Assembly: GCA_027186245.1 (NCBI GenBank)
Contig: CP114500.1
Coordinates: 630,001 to 694,000, forward strand
Source: Coriaria nepalensis
Taxonomy: Eukaryota; Streptophyta; Magnoliopsida; Cucurbitales; Coriariaceae
Length of the DNA stretch: 64,000 nucleotides
Reading direction: 5' to 3'
The notes beneath the pieces are model-generated. The model had not been told where the DNA came from. It did no database searches and saw nothing but the letters and a program-made list of their open reading frames with translations. Shown here piece after piece: positions 33,010 through 45,119 of this stretch; the first letter of the stretch is position 1, and every line of letters begins with the position of its first letter. The translations under genes and the position numbers were made by a program.

Positions 33010-34610
33010 AGTGGAGAGAAAAATTCAGAAAGGTCCAAAAAAGGTAAAAATCAGAAGATGTTCAAGCGATAATGGGAAACAATCCCCGAAATCCATTCTG
33101 CCATAACTACAGGATGCATGGATGCAGTTCAACTCGGCAAGTGTAGACATTTGAGATTGATGTCGTTTAAGATGGTGTGTATAATTCTACACTACAACTA
33201 TCCAGAATACAGAGTAGCTTTTGTCTTTGTTTTTTTCTTTTTTTTTTTTTGTGGGGAAGTCCAAAAAGTCAAGTAAGAAAAGGTGGGAAATTTTTGTAAG
33301 AAAAGTTGTTCCCTTAAATTTGGAAATCTCTTCAACATAAGAGAAAGATGAAAATGATGGAAAGTGTTTGAGAGGACCCAACTTTCTTTCACCACCGCCT
33401 TTCTTTCTCCGAAGATAAGACGACATGTCGTTTTCTATGCCAACTCTAATTACAAGTAATAGATAACTCGTAATTAACCGCTGTTTATTACACTGTAACC
33501 CGGACAAGTCAAAAGATTATTAATCATAGCAAGTGGTCAAAACTTTAAAATATTTATTTATTTATTTATTTAATAAATTAACAAAAATTTCCAAAAACAA
33601 GATTAGACAAATGCACGTGCTTCAAAGACAGAAAACTCGGAACCAAGCTAATATATAATAAGACAACTCTCAACCGTAGCAACAGCAACACTCTCTACGG
33701 TCTGTCTGTAACAAACCAGTGAGATAACCCACTACACAGAGAGAGAGAGAGAGAGAGAGAGTGCCTAACCTTCCAATTTGGGCTTCTCTCTTTCCCTCTC
33801 CTCCTTGTAAACTGCGTTGGACTGTAAACGGTGTAGCTTTATAATGCCAAAGAAGCTGCTTCCAGCTAGTAAGCTCCCTTCAATCTTGAATCCTATTGCT
33901 CTATCGTCCAGATCTTCGTCAATTTCTTAGCTTCCTCTAAATTGATTCCATTTCCTGAAAAATGTTAAACCTTTTTTCCCCCTCTTTTAACTTTTCAGTG
34001 AGCAGTTGCAGTTGCACGTGCATTGCTTGATTTCTCGTTGCTCATAATTTTTTTTCCCTTTCACGGTTGCTGGGCAGAAGTGAGAAGTCACGGAAAGCGA
34101 TAAGATAGAAAGAAAGATAAAAACCCATGCTCCATGGATGCTTTCTCTTCCTTCTATTAGCAGCTGAAGATCCGGAAAATTTTCATTCTGCTTTTTATCT
34201 TTTCTCGCTGGCTTCTTCAATCTGGTAAAGGGTTTATCTGTTTACTTTTTAGCTGATAATGTTGAGTTCACTATAATTGATCTGGTCCTTTCTTTGCATA
34301 TTTTCGACTAGATCTGCAACAATGCTGCAACTTTGACTAATTTATTGATGCATTTTTGGGGTCTTTGCTTTTGAAGTAAAAGTTTTTGTCTGGATTAGAT
34401 CCATCTTTAATAATGAAATAATAATAATAATAATAAAACTTTTTTTTTTTTTTTGGAAAGTGTTGTTTTTAGGAATCCATTATGCCTTGAATTTTTTGTG
34501 TTGCATAGTTGAAGATTGATTATGAATCTCATATTGTTCTTCTTACCTTTTTCTTCCTTATGAACAGATTGGATACAAACATTAGATTGAATTCTGGTAT
34601 CCATTAGAAG
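33010..34610. other. Intergenic and 5' leader of the PPPDE gene
   Basis: A (GA)12 run lies at about 33737-33760. A leader exon and intron probably occupy 33680-34560: a small upstream ORF starts at 33844 (MPKKLLPASKLPS). No protein gene of its own is seen. Confidence 0.45.
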
Positions 34611-34612
34611 AG

Positions 34613-35529
34613 ATGAAATTGGAAACCAAGAAGAGATGGAAATCCATAGTCCCGCTACATTTGAAAGGAAAATCAGCAATCCCCTTTCGCTTATTTCCCA
34701 AGAGCAAGTCAACCACTGGTAGCACGGGAAAAGCACCTGTTTATCTTAATGTCTACGACTTAACACCCATGAACGGTTATGTCTACTGGGCTGGCCTCGG
34801 CATCTTCCACTCTGGCGTCGAAGGTAAGCAGCTATACATGCTCGTTTTATGCACCTTCTTCCTATATTGCTTTCTAACAATCAAAGTGGATGGGAACGAA
34901 TTTGCAGTCCATGGTGTAGAATATGCATTTGGGGCACATGATTACCCGACAAGTGGTGTTTTTGAGGTCGAGCCTAGACAGTGTCCTGGATTCAAGTTTA
35001 GAAAGTCGATTTTGATAGGTACGACTAGCTTGGATCCTAATCAAGTTCGGGAGTTTATGGAGCTACGCTCAATAAGCTACTATGGTGATTCCTACCATCT
35101 CATTGTCAAGAATTGTAACCATTTTTGCAAGGACGTTTGTTACGAGCTGACCCGAAAACCTATTCCCAAATGGGTAAATCGGCTCGCAAAAATAGGTATT
35201 AACTCTTCGTTGACATAATTGCTCACCTGCTCTAATAGCTTATTGTTGATATAATTTTAATATAATTTGTCTATGGTGTAGGTTCGATTTGCAATTGCAT
35301 ATTACCTGAAGCGCTAAGAATCTCTGCCGTTCAACATGATCCAGTATCGTATGAAGCTTATGACAATGAGAAGACTAGATTGAGGAGCAGTTTTTCTTGC
35401 CTTTCATCAATCTCTACGAGGCAGAAGCAGCTGTCCACTTCTTCCTTGTTTCTACAATCACCATTGAAAGGATGCTTGCCGCCGTGGGAATTGAAAAGGT
35501 CTAGCACTGGTTCCTTGAAGGGAAGGTGA
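34613..35529 (+). CDS. PPPDE (deSI-like) deubiquitinase/deSUMOylase family protein
   Basis: Exons 34613-34823, 34908-35195 and 35282-35529 join to 248 residues with canonical junctions. The PPPDE fold (PF05903) is a papain-like cysteine protease proposed to act on ubiquitin or SUMO conjugates. Residues about 42-180 carry the domain: VYLNVYDLTPMNGYVYWAG, then the catalytic His region GIFHSGVEVHGVEYAFGAHD, and the catalytic Cys in LIVKNCNHFCKDVCYELT. The C-terminal 70 residues are Ser-rich and variable. An alternative read through the first intron stays open briefly, but the spliced form restores the conserved VHGVEYAFG. At1g47740 is the nearest Arabidopsis type I recall, whose neighbour is PEX11A, matching the fragment downstream here. 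Confidence 0.9.
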
Positions 35530-35950
35530 TAAGAAAAAGACTACGGAAATGTGTTTTAGTTTGTGAAATAATATGCTTGTTGAAAATAATGAGTTTTACC
35601 TTTGTATTCTTCTGAAGTGTATATGTGGTTACTTCTTTTGATATATGTATCTTGTCGTTTCAAGCTTCTTTTTACATTTCCATTGCTTGATAATGGCAGA
35701 AACAGGGCCAAATCGTAGGGCAATAAGAACCTGCTTGAATGTAGACCAACAAAGGTTCTGGCTTTCTTATGATCATCATCAAAATCAGTAAAATTTAGTG
35801 CCAACTCATATTCCATAAATAATTTGGACTGGTATCACAAGAATCAGCTTTTGAATTTCTCGACTAAAACTCTAAACTTACAAAATCATCAGTCTACTGC
35901 CTGACTATGATCTTATTCAAAATTTCTCTCTTCCGATAATGAATCTCCTA
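35530..35950. other. 3' flank between convergent genes
   Basis: 3' UTR and spacer between the plus-strand PPPDE gene and the minus-strand PEX11 fragment. Nothing else is recognised. Confidence 0.5.
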
Positions 35951-35951
35951 A

Positions 35952-36290
35952 TCAGCAAGAAATCCAGTTCTTCTGAGTGCTAATGAAGGCCGATACAAGC
36001 CCAGCGCAGGATAGCTCAAGGGGATCAGATAGTCGTCCTTTTCCATCTCGAATATCAGCTAAAGCCATTATTAATCCATCGGCCAAATCTTGAACAATTG
36101 CGAATTTCTTCATCAACTTCTTCTGTCTGATTTTCGCCATCTTCTCTTTTTCTTCCTCATGCTCGGTTCCTCTCGGAACCGCGATCTCAATACTCGATTT
36201 CGAACACGCCTTGTCTTTCATAATCACCCTAAAATCCCTAACTTTCAACGAAATACTACCGATTGTTATAGTTTTGCATGCCGGTTTCCC
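35952..36290 (-). pseudogene. PEX11A-like peroxisomal membrane protein, C-terminal fragment
   Basis: The minus strand reads IGSISLKVRDFRVIMKDKAC, then KKFAIVQDLADGLIMALADI and FISTQKNWISC at the stop. This fits the C-terminal third of plant PEX11A, which promotes peroxisome elongation and division. Upstream of about 36290 the coding match ends in AT-rich sequence, so the N-terminal two thirds are missing. One in-frame ATG (36347) precedes the match but reads unrelated residues. It is most likely a truncated gene; a divergent short protein cannot be excluded because the remaining frame is open. Confidence 0.7.
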
Positions 36291-36429
36291 GATAGGAAAG
36301 AGTTGCCGCCAAATATATAAATAAATTAAATTATAAATAAAATACAATTAAAGTTGTCGAATGGCAAGTGACAAGTAATGAATAACTGACTAGTAATCCA
36401 TGATTAGATATTGAGATCCATTTGATCAT

Positions 36430-37324
36430 TACCGGGAATAAGGTTGCGAATCTGCCCCAGATCAGACTTGCACATGATAGAACAGCAGAGACACGTAAGA
36501 CCGACTCTTTACTGAAAAATTACTTCTTCAAAATTTATGGTTTTAATTTTTAAACAAAGAAGGTTTCTATTAAAAGAAAAAAAAAAGCATACCATTTACA
36601 AGAAATGATGAAGGAAAGTACAGATTCTTTTAACATACCATGTAGAAGCAACTTCCTGAAGGCAATACATAATCACAGTTCAGAAATTCAGTCTCCACAT
36701 CATCACCAGTCTCATTGACTACTAAGTTATTAAGCAATGGAAGCATTCTTTGTTCACTGTATGGCTTGATTGAAGAGCCTGATAAACAAATACATTCATT
36801 CAATCAGAGCATAACTTGTCAGAATCTAAATTTCAGCATAGTTCGCTTAAGATACAAGACCAACCTCCAACTTCATCTGGCCGATTGAGTTGACGGAATT
36901 TCAGAGTTATCTCATACAGAGGGGCTTGCCAAACCCGTCCAAGCTCGATGAAAGATTGTTCGGATTCAGATGAGTCTCTGTATTTTGTTGAGGAATCAAA
37001 ATCACTGTTCAAACTGCTTATAAATTCTAAAATGTAACAATGGCCTCACATCCTGCACAAAAACCCTAGAGTTACATCAGCACGTTCTCTTTCGTTAAGA
37101 GCGCGGAATTTCTTCTCCTTCCGCTTCCTCTTCCTTGAATCTACAGAAACTCTAGAGTCCTGAACTTCATGTTTGGAATCGAAGAAGTGAGTGTAGTATA
37201 CAGATGGGGAAACCCTAAATCGAGTGTAAGAACGGTTCAGGACGCCAACCGGATCAATGAAGACGCTATTCGAATCTCCAAACCGGTAGATACCATTTTC
37301 TTCAGGAAGGTAGATATATCTCAT
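36430..37324 (-). pseudogene. METTL4-like MT-A70 methyltransferase, N-terminal fragment
   Basis: The plant METTL4 homologue (At1g19340) is an MT-A70 family RNA/DNA adenine methyltransferase. Exon-like pieces on the minus strand are 37324-37046 (NRSYTRFRVSPSVYYTHFF), about 37024-36865 (SFIELGRVWQAPLYEITLKF), about 36782-36640 (LNNLVVNETGDDVETEF to GSCFYM) and 36466-36430 (SDLGQIRNLIPG). A stop (TGA near 37042) separates the first two. The match ends right before the place where the catalytic DPPW motif would come. Without the SAM-binding catalytic domain the gene cannot work. It directly abuts the PEX11A fragment, suggesting a deletion joined the two. Confidence 0.8.
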
Positions 37325-37329
37325 CTCTC

Positions 37330-38030
37330 GTATTCAGATCCTCCATACCTCAGACCTCCATTCCTCACTGTTTACAGTGGGAAACTGGTAATGGAGGGAA
37401 GAATGAAGAAGATTAGTTGTTGGGCCGGACCCGAGACGGGCATTTTATTCTAACACGGCCCAAACCGAAGGTCATTATCGGGTAGAAAAAGGGCGCCAAT
37501 TTACCGACCAAAAAGCCCTTACATATACTGATATTACCAATATCCAAGATTATGAGGTCGGGCCAATGATAAAGTTCCACGTAATAAAAATGGAAAACTA
37601 GTAATCAATTAAAGTAATTTAAAAATAAGTAAAAATACAACTGTAATAATAACCGAACCATAGTTAAAGGTCGTTTAGGCACTCGAGTCGTGCTTCTAAC
37701 TCGCCACTGTACCTCAGGCACGCTCAGTCATCATCCTTATAAATACTAGCCCAAGCAATTTCGACTATTGCTTCGCTTTCTTCTTCACCTGCACGTCTCA
37801 AAGCAAGAATGCTCTGTAAGCTTTTGTCAATTTCTTTGTGATAATTTGACTGAATATTCGTACGATTCTGAATCTTTTTGGTCTTTGTTAATTGACTCGG
37901 CTGTTGAATTTGAAAATATGATTAAGTTCAATTCCCGATAGCATTTCTGTTTGATTGGAAATCGCCTGATAATTTTTTTACTGATGGGAGTTCCAGAGAA
38001 AGAAGACGATCGAAGCTTCAATTTCCTCGT
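37330..38030. other. Spacer and 5' leader of the NAC-like gene
   Basis: Contains the NAC promoter and probably a leader intron (donor near 37818, acceptor near 37996). If spliced so, a minimal uORF ATG CTC TAG would be created across the junction. No other gene is seen. Confidence 0.4.
37738..37745 (+). promoter_or_regulatory. TATA box of the NAC-like gene
   Basis: TATAAATA about 300 bp upstream of the ATG at 38046, with a probable leader intron between. Confidence 0.55.
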
Positions 38031-38045
38031 TTGAATTGTGGTTCT

Positions 38046-40616
38046 ATGGCTTCTCCGGCATCTGCTGCAGCTGGTGATATCGATTTCTTTTGTAATGATG
38101 AGGAGCTGTTTCTGTCGCTGGAGAGAGTACGGAGTGGATTACCTCTTCCAAGAAATGAGATACGAGATATAAATCCTTATCAATATATGCCATCAAATTT
38201 TCCAGGTAAGTTTCCATGTGTTTTTCTAAATGAAAGGTTGTTCGTGTATGTTACATATCTATAGCTTGCAGTTGCTCATTTGATGGCGGAGGAGATCATA
38301 TACAGTAGCTGTAATTTGAATCGTTTAATGGTATTTCATGTGATCGATGGGCTTCTGCTCCTGTTGTTGGATTAAACGTGGTTGGACCTTTGTTTGCTAC
38401 TGGGATTATTACACAATGATCAAATATCGTTTGTCTTTGATTTGTTTGCATGCTTCCTGGAAATAATTTTCTGTACGTTATTTGTATTCAGCTTAATGAT
38501 AAACGAGAATGGTGATGATTGCTTTATGTAGATGATATTTGGTTTTTAGTCCACTCCGAAGTGAACACGAATTCGAAATATGGATTCTCGAAGGCAAAAG
38601 GTGAACCCTGTAAATTATTCTCAAATTCTTCCATCATTGGTTGGAGAACAACTCTTGAATTCTACGAGGGCCAAATCCCTCACGAGCACAAAACAAATTG
38701 GATGATGCATAAACACTGGATAATGTACAAAAACTTGTCAGAAAACAGCAAGGCTAAGGTACAAAAACATGGAACTTGATCGTCCAAAATATCTATCAGC
38801 TGACAGACGCCTTTCATTTTTATTTTTATTTTTCTCTACCCTACTGGCCAACCGATTGCCGGTTTGGTTGGAAAGGCACAGGAAGCAGAATTATTATGCA
38901 GAGTCTTTCTCGGAGGGGAACAGATGCCAAACCATGAGAAGCGGCAGAAATTGGAAACTGGTCCTTTAGCAAGTGTAAAATTTATTCATTCAAAACAGCC
39001 GGTTACTCCAGAAGTAAACTGCAATAGCCCGGTTACCCCAGAAGTTAACTGCAATAGCCCACATGGTTCCACCAGCAAAGGTCAGGTACTTCATTATTCG
39101 TCTTCCAAAAATATGTGCTTAGGTTGTCTATGTTGAAGCTTTCATTCTTGTTGTTGAATGTTGATTTCATTGTTTCATAGCACGCGCTTGAGTTCTGGAG
39201 TTCAATTGTCAAATAAAATATCTTTCTGAAAGGTTGTGTGTGTGTGTGTGTGCCCTTGTCGTTTAACTTCAACTCAAATATTTATCATGTGAAGCGTTAG
39301 TATAGATAAGGATATGGTACTTTACACACTGAATCATCTTTTTATGTACATTGGCAATTGTTTAGATTAACATTTAGGTAGAATATGTTTTCCCCTTTTA
39401 TCTTCAAAGGAAGTGGAGGTCGTCTCTGTCAGTAATTAGAAAATGAACCACCCTATCATAGACACTCAAGCCTGTTCCATGACACTAAATACGTGAAATG
39501 AAGAACTCGCTCATGGGCTTTCTTCCACGTAGTAAAGTCAGAATGATAGAGACTTTTAGACAGCTTAAAGGCGGCAAAAGCAGTGACTGCATGAGCTGAG
39601 AGGGCCTAGGAGAGGGGGGATACGGGATGGTGATATATTTTCTATTTTTTGTGATAATGTTTAAAGAGTGTGTGTAAAATTGATCGTGTATTATTTTGAA
39701 TGATACAAGGCCTTATAAAGGTGAGCAATTACATACAATAGAAAAGGAAATATATCCTGGAGATTGACTAAATAAATACTTGGTGGAGAATATTATACAG
39801 TAATTACATGATAAATAAGAGGTTATTTCCATAAAACTGTAGCTAAGAATTAGCGAGAGGATTGTAGCTCAATAAGTGGAGCAGTGGACTGTGTAGATTT
39901 ATCAATGTTTACCTGTTTCCTGTAGATGCAAGAAGATGATGAAATAGTTGAATTGGCCGTTGCAGGAAAACCTTCTGATCAACCTGTTGAAAATCATCCT
40001 GAAATTGATTACCTTTATAGAGGAGACTTCTTGGAATTGCTGGATTTAGATAATCCAGCTTCTCCTTCTTCAAGCTCAGGAAATTCAAGCTGCATGACAA
40101 TGTCCTCAGATGCATGCTTCGATGCGTTAGCTTTGTTGCAAGAGTTAGAGCGTGAAGAAAATGGAGATGATTCAAAGTTAAACCATAGTGTATCTGCTCC
40201 CATAAGACAAGACGAAGCGGTAATCCATCCAGCCTCCCATGGTATGTCTATATCCTTTCTCATTCACCATCTCTCTAAATTTCCGTGTTCATTATGCAGC
40301 TAATGGTTATGGGCAAGATCCTTATATCTGTCATCATTCTTTTGGCTGAACAGAATCTGTTGCGAGAAGCAAAATACATGAATCACCTGATAGACCTATC
40401 CCAAACACTGATTATCCAGAACCGAATGAAAAACTATCCAACCGGACAAGACAGGACCAGAAGGCAGAGCCCGTAAATGAAGGTGAGTTACAATCTCATA
40501 ATATGGGGGCTTCATCTAGTAGTCTTTTAGCAACGGCTTTGGATGAGGAAAAGAAAGCAACTTTTGGCAGAATGAAGAAGCTTAAGAAGAAGTATCTCTG
40601 CTTCATGACAGTCTAG
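38046..40616 (+). CDS. Divergent NAC-domain protein
   Basis: Exons 38046-38205, 38532-38758, 38882-39085, 39926-40241 and 40354-40616 give an intact frame of 389 residues; the third acceptor (GGCACAG|GAA) is the least certain. NAC proteins are plant transcription factors. The domain is atypical: the usual LPPGFRF start is replaced by DIDFFCNDEELFLSLERV, followed by INPYQYMPSNFP, IWFLVHSEVN, and the better conserved GEPCKLFSNSSIIGWRTTLE and FYEGQIPHEHKTNW. The C-terminal half is acidic and Ser-rich (QEDDEIVELAV, DYLYRGDFLELLDLD) and ends GRMKKLKKKYLCFMTV, a basic-hydrophobic tail seen in relatives. Two copies of PVTPEVNCNS lie in exon 3. DNA binding may be altered; At1g19040-like proteins are the nearest I recall. 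Confidence 0.68.
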
Positions 40617-40619
40617 AAG

Positions 40620-43170
40620 TTCTTCTCTACCTTACCTTTACCTCTTATAGCATATTATGAAGTTAATACCTTATTGTGATTTGTGAGCCAATGTGATCCA
40701 AAAAATAACTAGGCAGTAAAGTAAGTACTCGGAACTTTGCTCCTTCAGGCAGGCATTCATGATCAAAATGTTTGGGTCAAACATGAAAACCAATTATTAT
40801 CCTCGGCCCAGTGGCCCATTTTAGTGTAGCAGACCAATTTGATTGCAGAGCCCATTCCAAAATATAAGCCCATTCGCATTCAGTGACATATGAAGAAGCC
40901 ATTGCTGTCTTGCTAAAGCAATGGAAAGACAAAAAAACGAACGAACACCCGATCGAATAGAGGATCAATCCCTTATTGTTAGACCTTCTCTTGGATATTG
41001 TCTGCTTCCTATAAGTGTCTGTATGCTATATAGATTCTCGTGACAAGATCCTTATAAAAGAAAAACATTATAATAAACATCTCTCTCTAGCACCCTACGA
41101 GGTTTCAATATTTTGCAACTATTGGCTTTTGCCTCTTCATGTTTTCTTTTTTGTGGTAAGAACCAAAAAAAAAGGTATAAAATTAAATTTAAAAAAAAAA
41201 AAAAAAATCAAAAGAAAAGTCAAAGGATAAGATTTTATTATACATTTAAGGTACCCTGATAGCTTAGGGTAAAAGCCCACAGCCTACAAAATGGATTATT
41301 ATTATTATCATAAAAGCAGAAGGTAGGTAAAATGGTGGGACCCCTATGTCTCCTCAAATTTTGATGTATATAATAAATATTATTTTGTATAGTAATTAAT
41401 GGGGCATTATGGGTAAAATCTGTATGTCCGGCTGTTGTAAAGTGAGATTGATCTTTGATCTTGTACATATGATATGACAAGACCATGAAGACTTATACAA
41501 CACCCTACCACACAGCATATAAATTCCTCAACCTCGTTTTCTTTAATATTCCTTCTTTATTATTATTTTTATTTTTATTTTTGTCCATTTTATATTCAAT
41601 TCTAAGCTTTATTCACTTTTACGAATTTTTATAAATTTATTTATATATAATTTTTTTAATCAATTTTTTAATTTATATATATTTTTTAATATATTTTTAA
41701 TTATTATAATCAAATTTCAACAATTAATACTAATATCTAATTTCTATCGATCGATTCATGTGAAGAAATTACTTTTTTTTTTCTTCAAGATTTGGATTCG
41801 ATCGGATGAAGTTTGTTTCTCTTCACAAAGAATAAAATCGATCTGATCAAATTTCTCACAAAAACTCAATTCCGTTGAGATATTTTATGAAAAAAAAATC
41901 GGATCATTTCAATTGATTTTTCTTATTATAAAAAAATTGAATTATTTTAATCAATTTATTTTCGAGAAGTGAGATGGAATTTTTTTTCTCCCTACCTAAT
42001 TTTTTTTCTTTCTTTTCTAAAACAAATATGAAAATTTAATTATAAAAAAATAATAATAATAAATTAATATAAGAGAAAAAATATAAAAAAAATTAAAAAT
42101 TAAAAAATTATTTTTTTATGACGTGATTTACTAAACTAATAAAAGACAGTCAAGGATAGATGCAATAAACACGAGGGATTCATACTTAATTCTAAACACA
42201 TATTTATTTTTACATCTATAATCATTCATTTTAGGTTAGCATATGCCAAATCTTTGTAAATAGATTAAGTAATATGTTTAAGAGTGATGACATAAATTTA
42301 TAATGAACGTAATAATACATTATAATTAAATTTTAATCATATAAATTAAAAATTTATATTTAAATTATTTTAAAAAATTAATTAAAAATTAAATTACATG
42401 ATATATAATAAAATAAAATACGGAGCGTCCAAAAGGATGTATAGCACTGCTCTTTCAACTTTTTTTTATTATTACAAATGCTTTTAGCAAACATGTCTGC
42501 TTTCCATACGACTTGTTCATTTCCATCCTGCCTAACAAATTATTATTACTGTTATTTTTTTTAATTATATTTTTTTAATCCAACGGCTGGAGCAAAATTG
42601 GAATAATCCAACAGTGCTGATTCTGGTCTTCCTTAATCCACGGCCCACGTTGCTTTACACTTGGCGGGAAAAAAAAAAAAAGAGCGCCGATATTTTCTTC
42701 CTTTTCTTTTCTTTGTTCCCGGTTTTTGTAACATGTGGTAGAGAGATACGTGTGAGTAGGAATCCCGAGGTGGTAATAAAGACAACACCGACGGCAGGTG
42801 GAGGAGCTGCGACCCACGTGGGCCCTTCGATCATCTACCGGTTTTCCTTTTCCTTTCTAAATCTAAATACTTTTTCCTGTTTTTAATGTTCCCTGCTAAA
42901 TTACCAAACAACCTTTCCATTTCACACCAGTTGAAGCCGAAGGCCGGAACAGAGGGGCATTCACGTCATTTTTTTAAGCGGTCAAAGAGTCAAACCCAGT
43001 AACGCTCTTTCAAGGACCTAACCGCTAGTGGGTATGGCGTCATGCCGCAACATCGGCTACTATTTTCGGGCGCATGAGTTAGGAGGTCAGTTACGTGGCG
43101 CTACGTCATTGGCTCTGTTCAACTCATCGGGATTCAAGGCAACTCACCAATAAAAGAATACACAGTCACT
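40620..43170. other. Intergenic, extremely AT-rich between 41550 and 42430
   Basis: No gene is supported. The AT-rich core is almost free of G/C. Near 42813-42822 the palindrome CCCACGTGGG holds a G-box, about 670 bp upstream of the AFR-like start. Confidence 0.5.
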
Positions 43171-43177
43171 ATTCTCC

Positions 43178-43203
43178 CTCTATCTCTATCTCTATCTCTA
43201 TCT
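43178..43203 (+). repeat. (TCTCTA)n microsatellite
   Basis: About four copies of the hexamer TCTCTA in the CT-rich leader region of the AFR-like gene. Confidence 0.8.
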
Positions 43204-43490
43204 TTATGACTCTTCCTCTCTCTCTCATAAAGCAAAAGCACACTCTGTTCTGTTTATCTAGTGCCTTCCTCTCTCTCCCTCTCTCCTACTTTCTCTGTTT
43301 CTTTCTCTGAAAACTTCTCGTCGATTTCTACTTTTTCTTTTGCGTCTGAAATTCCGGAATACTCGCTCAGCAATGCATGCTCTTTCTGTTGCTCTCTGAT
43401 TTTCGTTTTTAATTCCTTAATTCTCTTTTTCTTAATTTTCTTTTTCACTTCCTAAGGCTCATTCAGTTTGGATAAAAAAAGTAGTTGAAA

Positions 43491-45117
43491 ATGCTGGAAG
43501 CAGTGGAGAGTTCTGTCAATGGAGGGTTCTCTCAATTGCAGAGCTGTGGAGATAGTAGTGAGGAGGAGCTCTCTGTTCTTCCTCGTCATACTAAAGTTGT
43601 AGTGACCGGAAACAACCGGACCAAATCGGTGCTGGTGGGCCTCCAAGGAGTCGTTAAGAAGGCTGTCGGGCTCGGAGGATGGCATTGGCTTGTAATTCTC
43701 TTTCTCAATTTGGGGTTTTCTGGATATTATATGTTCTTCAATTAGACCTATTAATCTCTGTATGTTTTGATTTCCTTCATCTCTAGAAGGGGGGAGAGCT
43801 GGAGGTGGTTAATTGCAGTTCTGGGGGCAATGCCAATATTTGGTTGATTGGTGTTGTTATCTGAAAATACTTTGTCCCTTTCTATTGCTTGTATATTTAT
43901 TTACTTCGTCTTTGTGAGATACGTTATATATAAGCAACAGTGTTGATTTCTTATCACTTTCAGTGAGAGAGAGTATGTGCTTCTCAGTAAATTTTGCATG
44001 AAACTTAAGTGTGTAATCTAGGATTCTACTCCTAGTTTAATGTTTGTCTGTTTGGTTGTTGATTTGGCTGCATGTTTGGTTTTACCATGGGTCTGGTCTT
44101 TTTTAGGGTTTTATTATTTGGGGAACTTTGATTGGTTTTGTATATCATCGTGAGGGCATTTTTTTTTATCAGTTATGTTCTTATCATTTCTACCATCAAT
44201 CTGGAACTAAATTCCTTGTCTTTTTTTGTATTAGCCCCAACTTTCTTTACAGTTCCTTCAATTACTTTCTGATATGGAGTTAAGCAATTACAGGTTCTTA
44301 CAAACGGAATTGAAGTGAAACTACAGCGCAATGCCCTTAGTGTGATTGAAGCTCCTACTGGTAATGAAGAAGATGATGATCTTGAATTCGAAAACTTGCA
44401 CTGGAATGGAGCTGATTTCGGTAAGTACTCTTTCTAGTTCTGTAAATGGTTTTGTCTTACTTTTATGATTAATTTTCCATCCCTTCTGATATTAAATCCA
44501 GCTTCAGATGACACTCAAAAGTCTCAGAGATCAAGGCACAGAATGGCAAAGTCATTTGGTTCGTCGCCTAAAATTATGAGCCCGTCTCTCTCTTGCGATT
44601 CACCGTCCAAGGGATCGATCTCGACGGTACCTTATGTATAGTTTTTGTTTTCAAACTGAACTCATAAAATATATTTAAAAAAAGAAACCCATGTCTGCTA
44701 AAATGTCTCTGATGCGCAGAAGATTGACTTGAGCAAGCTGGAGATGTCTGCTTTGTGGAGATACTGGCGACATTTCAATCTCGTACGTATTTTGTAGTTG
44801 ATGAAGTTGTATTAATAGCTGTTATAACTTTTCTTTGTACGTACTGAAATGGCTGGACTTTCACCTCTAGGTGGACTCTGTTCCTAACCCATCTAAAGAG
44901 CAACTGGTTGATCTTGTTCAGAGGCATTTTATGTCACAGGTACACATGTATACATTCATATTTTCGATCAAAGTAAATGAAATGCTTTTACAAAAACTTA
45001 TTCTCATCTTCTGTGAAAACTTAACTCGTTCTATTTCCAAAGCAAATCGACGAGTTGCAGGTGATTACGGGGTTTGTTAAGGCAGCAAAAAGAATGAAGA
45101 AGAACGCTTGCAAATGA
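43491..45117 (+). CDS. AFR/SAP30-related histone deacetylase complex component
   Basis: Six exons (43491-43691, 44294-44420, 44502-44626, 44720-44782, 44871-44939 and 45043-45117) join to 660 nt, 219 residues. AFR1/AFR2 (At1g75060/At1g19330) are SAP30-like subunits that bring a histone deacetylase to flowering and clock genes. Diagnostic segments are MLEAVESSVNGGFSQLQSCG, SVLPRHTKVVVTGNNRTKSV, VLTNGIEVKLQRNALSVIEA, an acidic GNEEDDDLEFEN, and the C-terminal Sin3-binding region with LWRYWRHFNLVDSVPNPSKE and QLVDLVQRHFMSQQIDELQV. It is highly conserved and intact. Nuclear location is expected. The 5' leader is strongly CT-rich. Confidence 0.93.
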
Positions 45118-45119
45118 CG

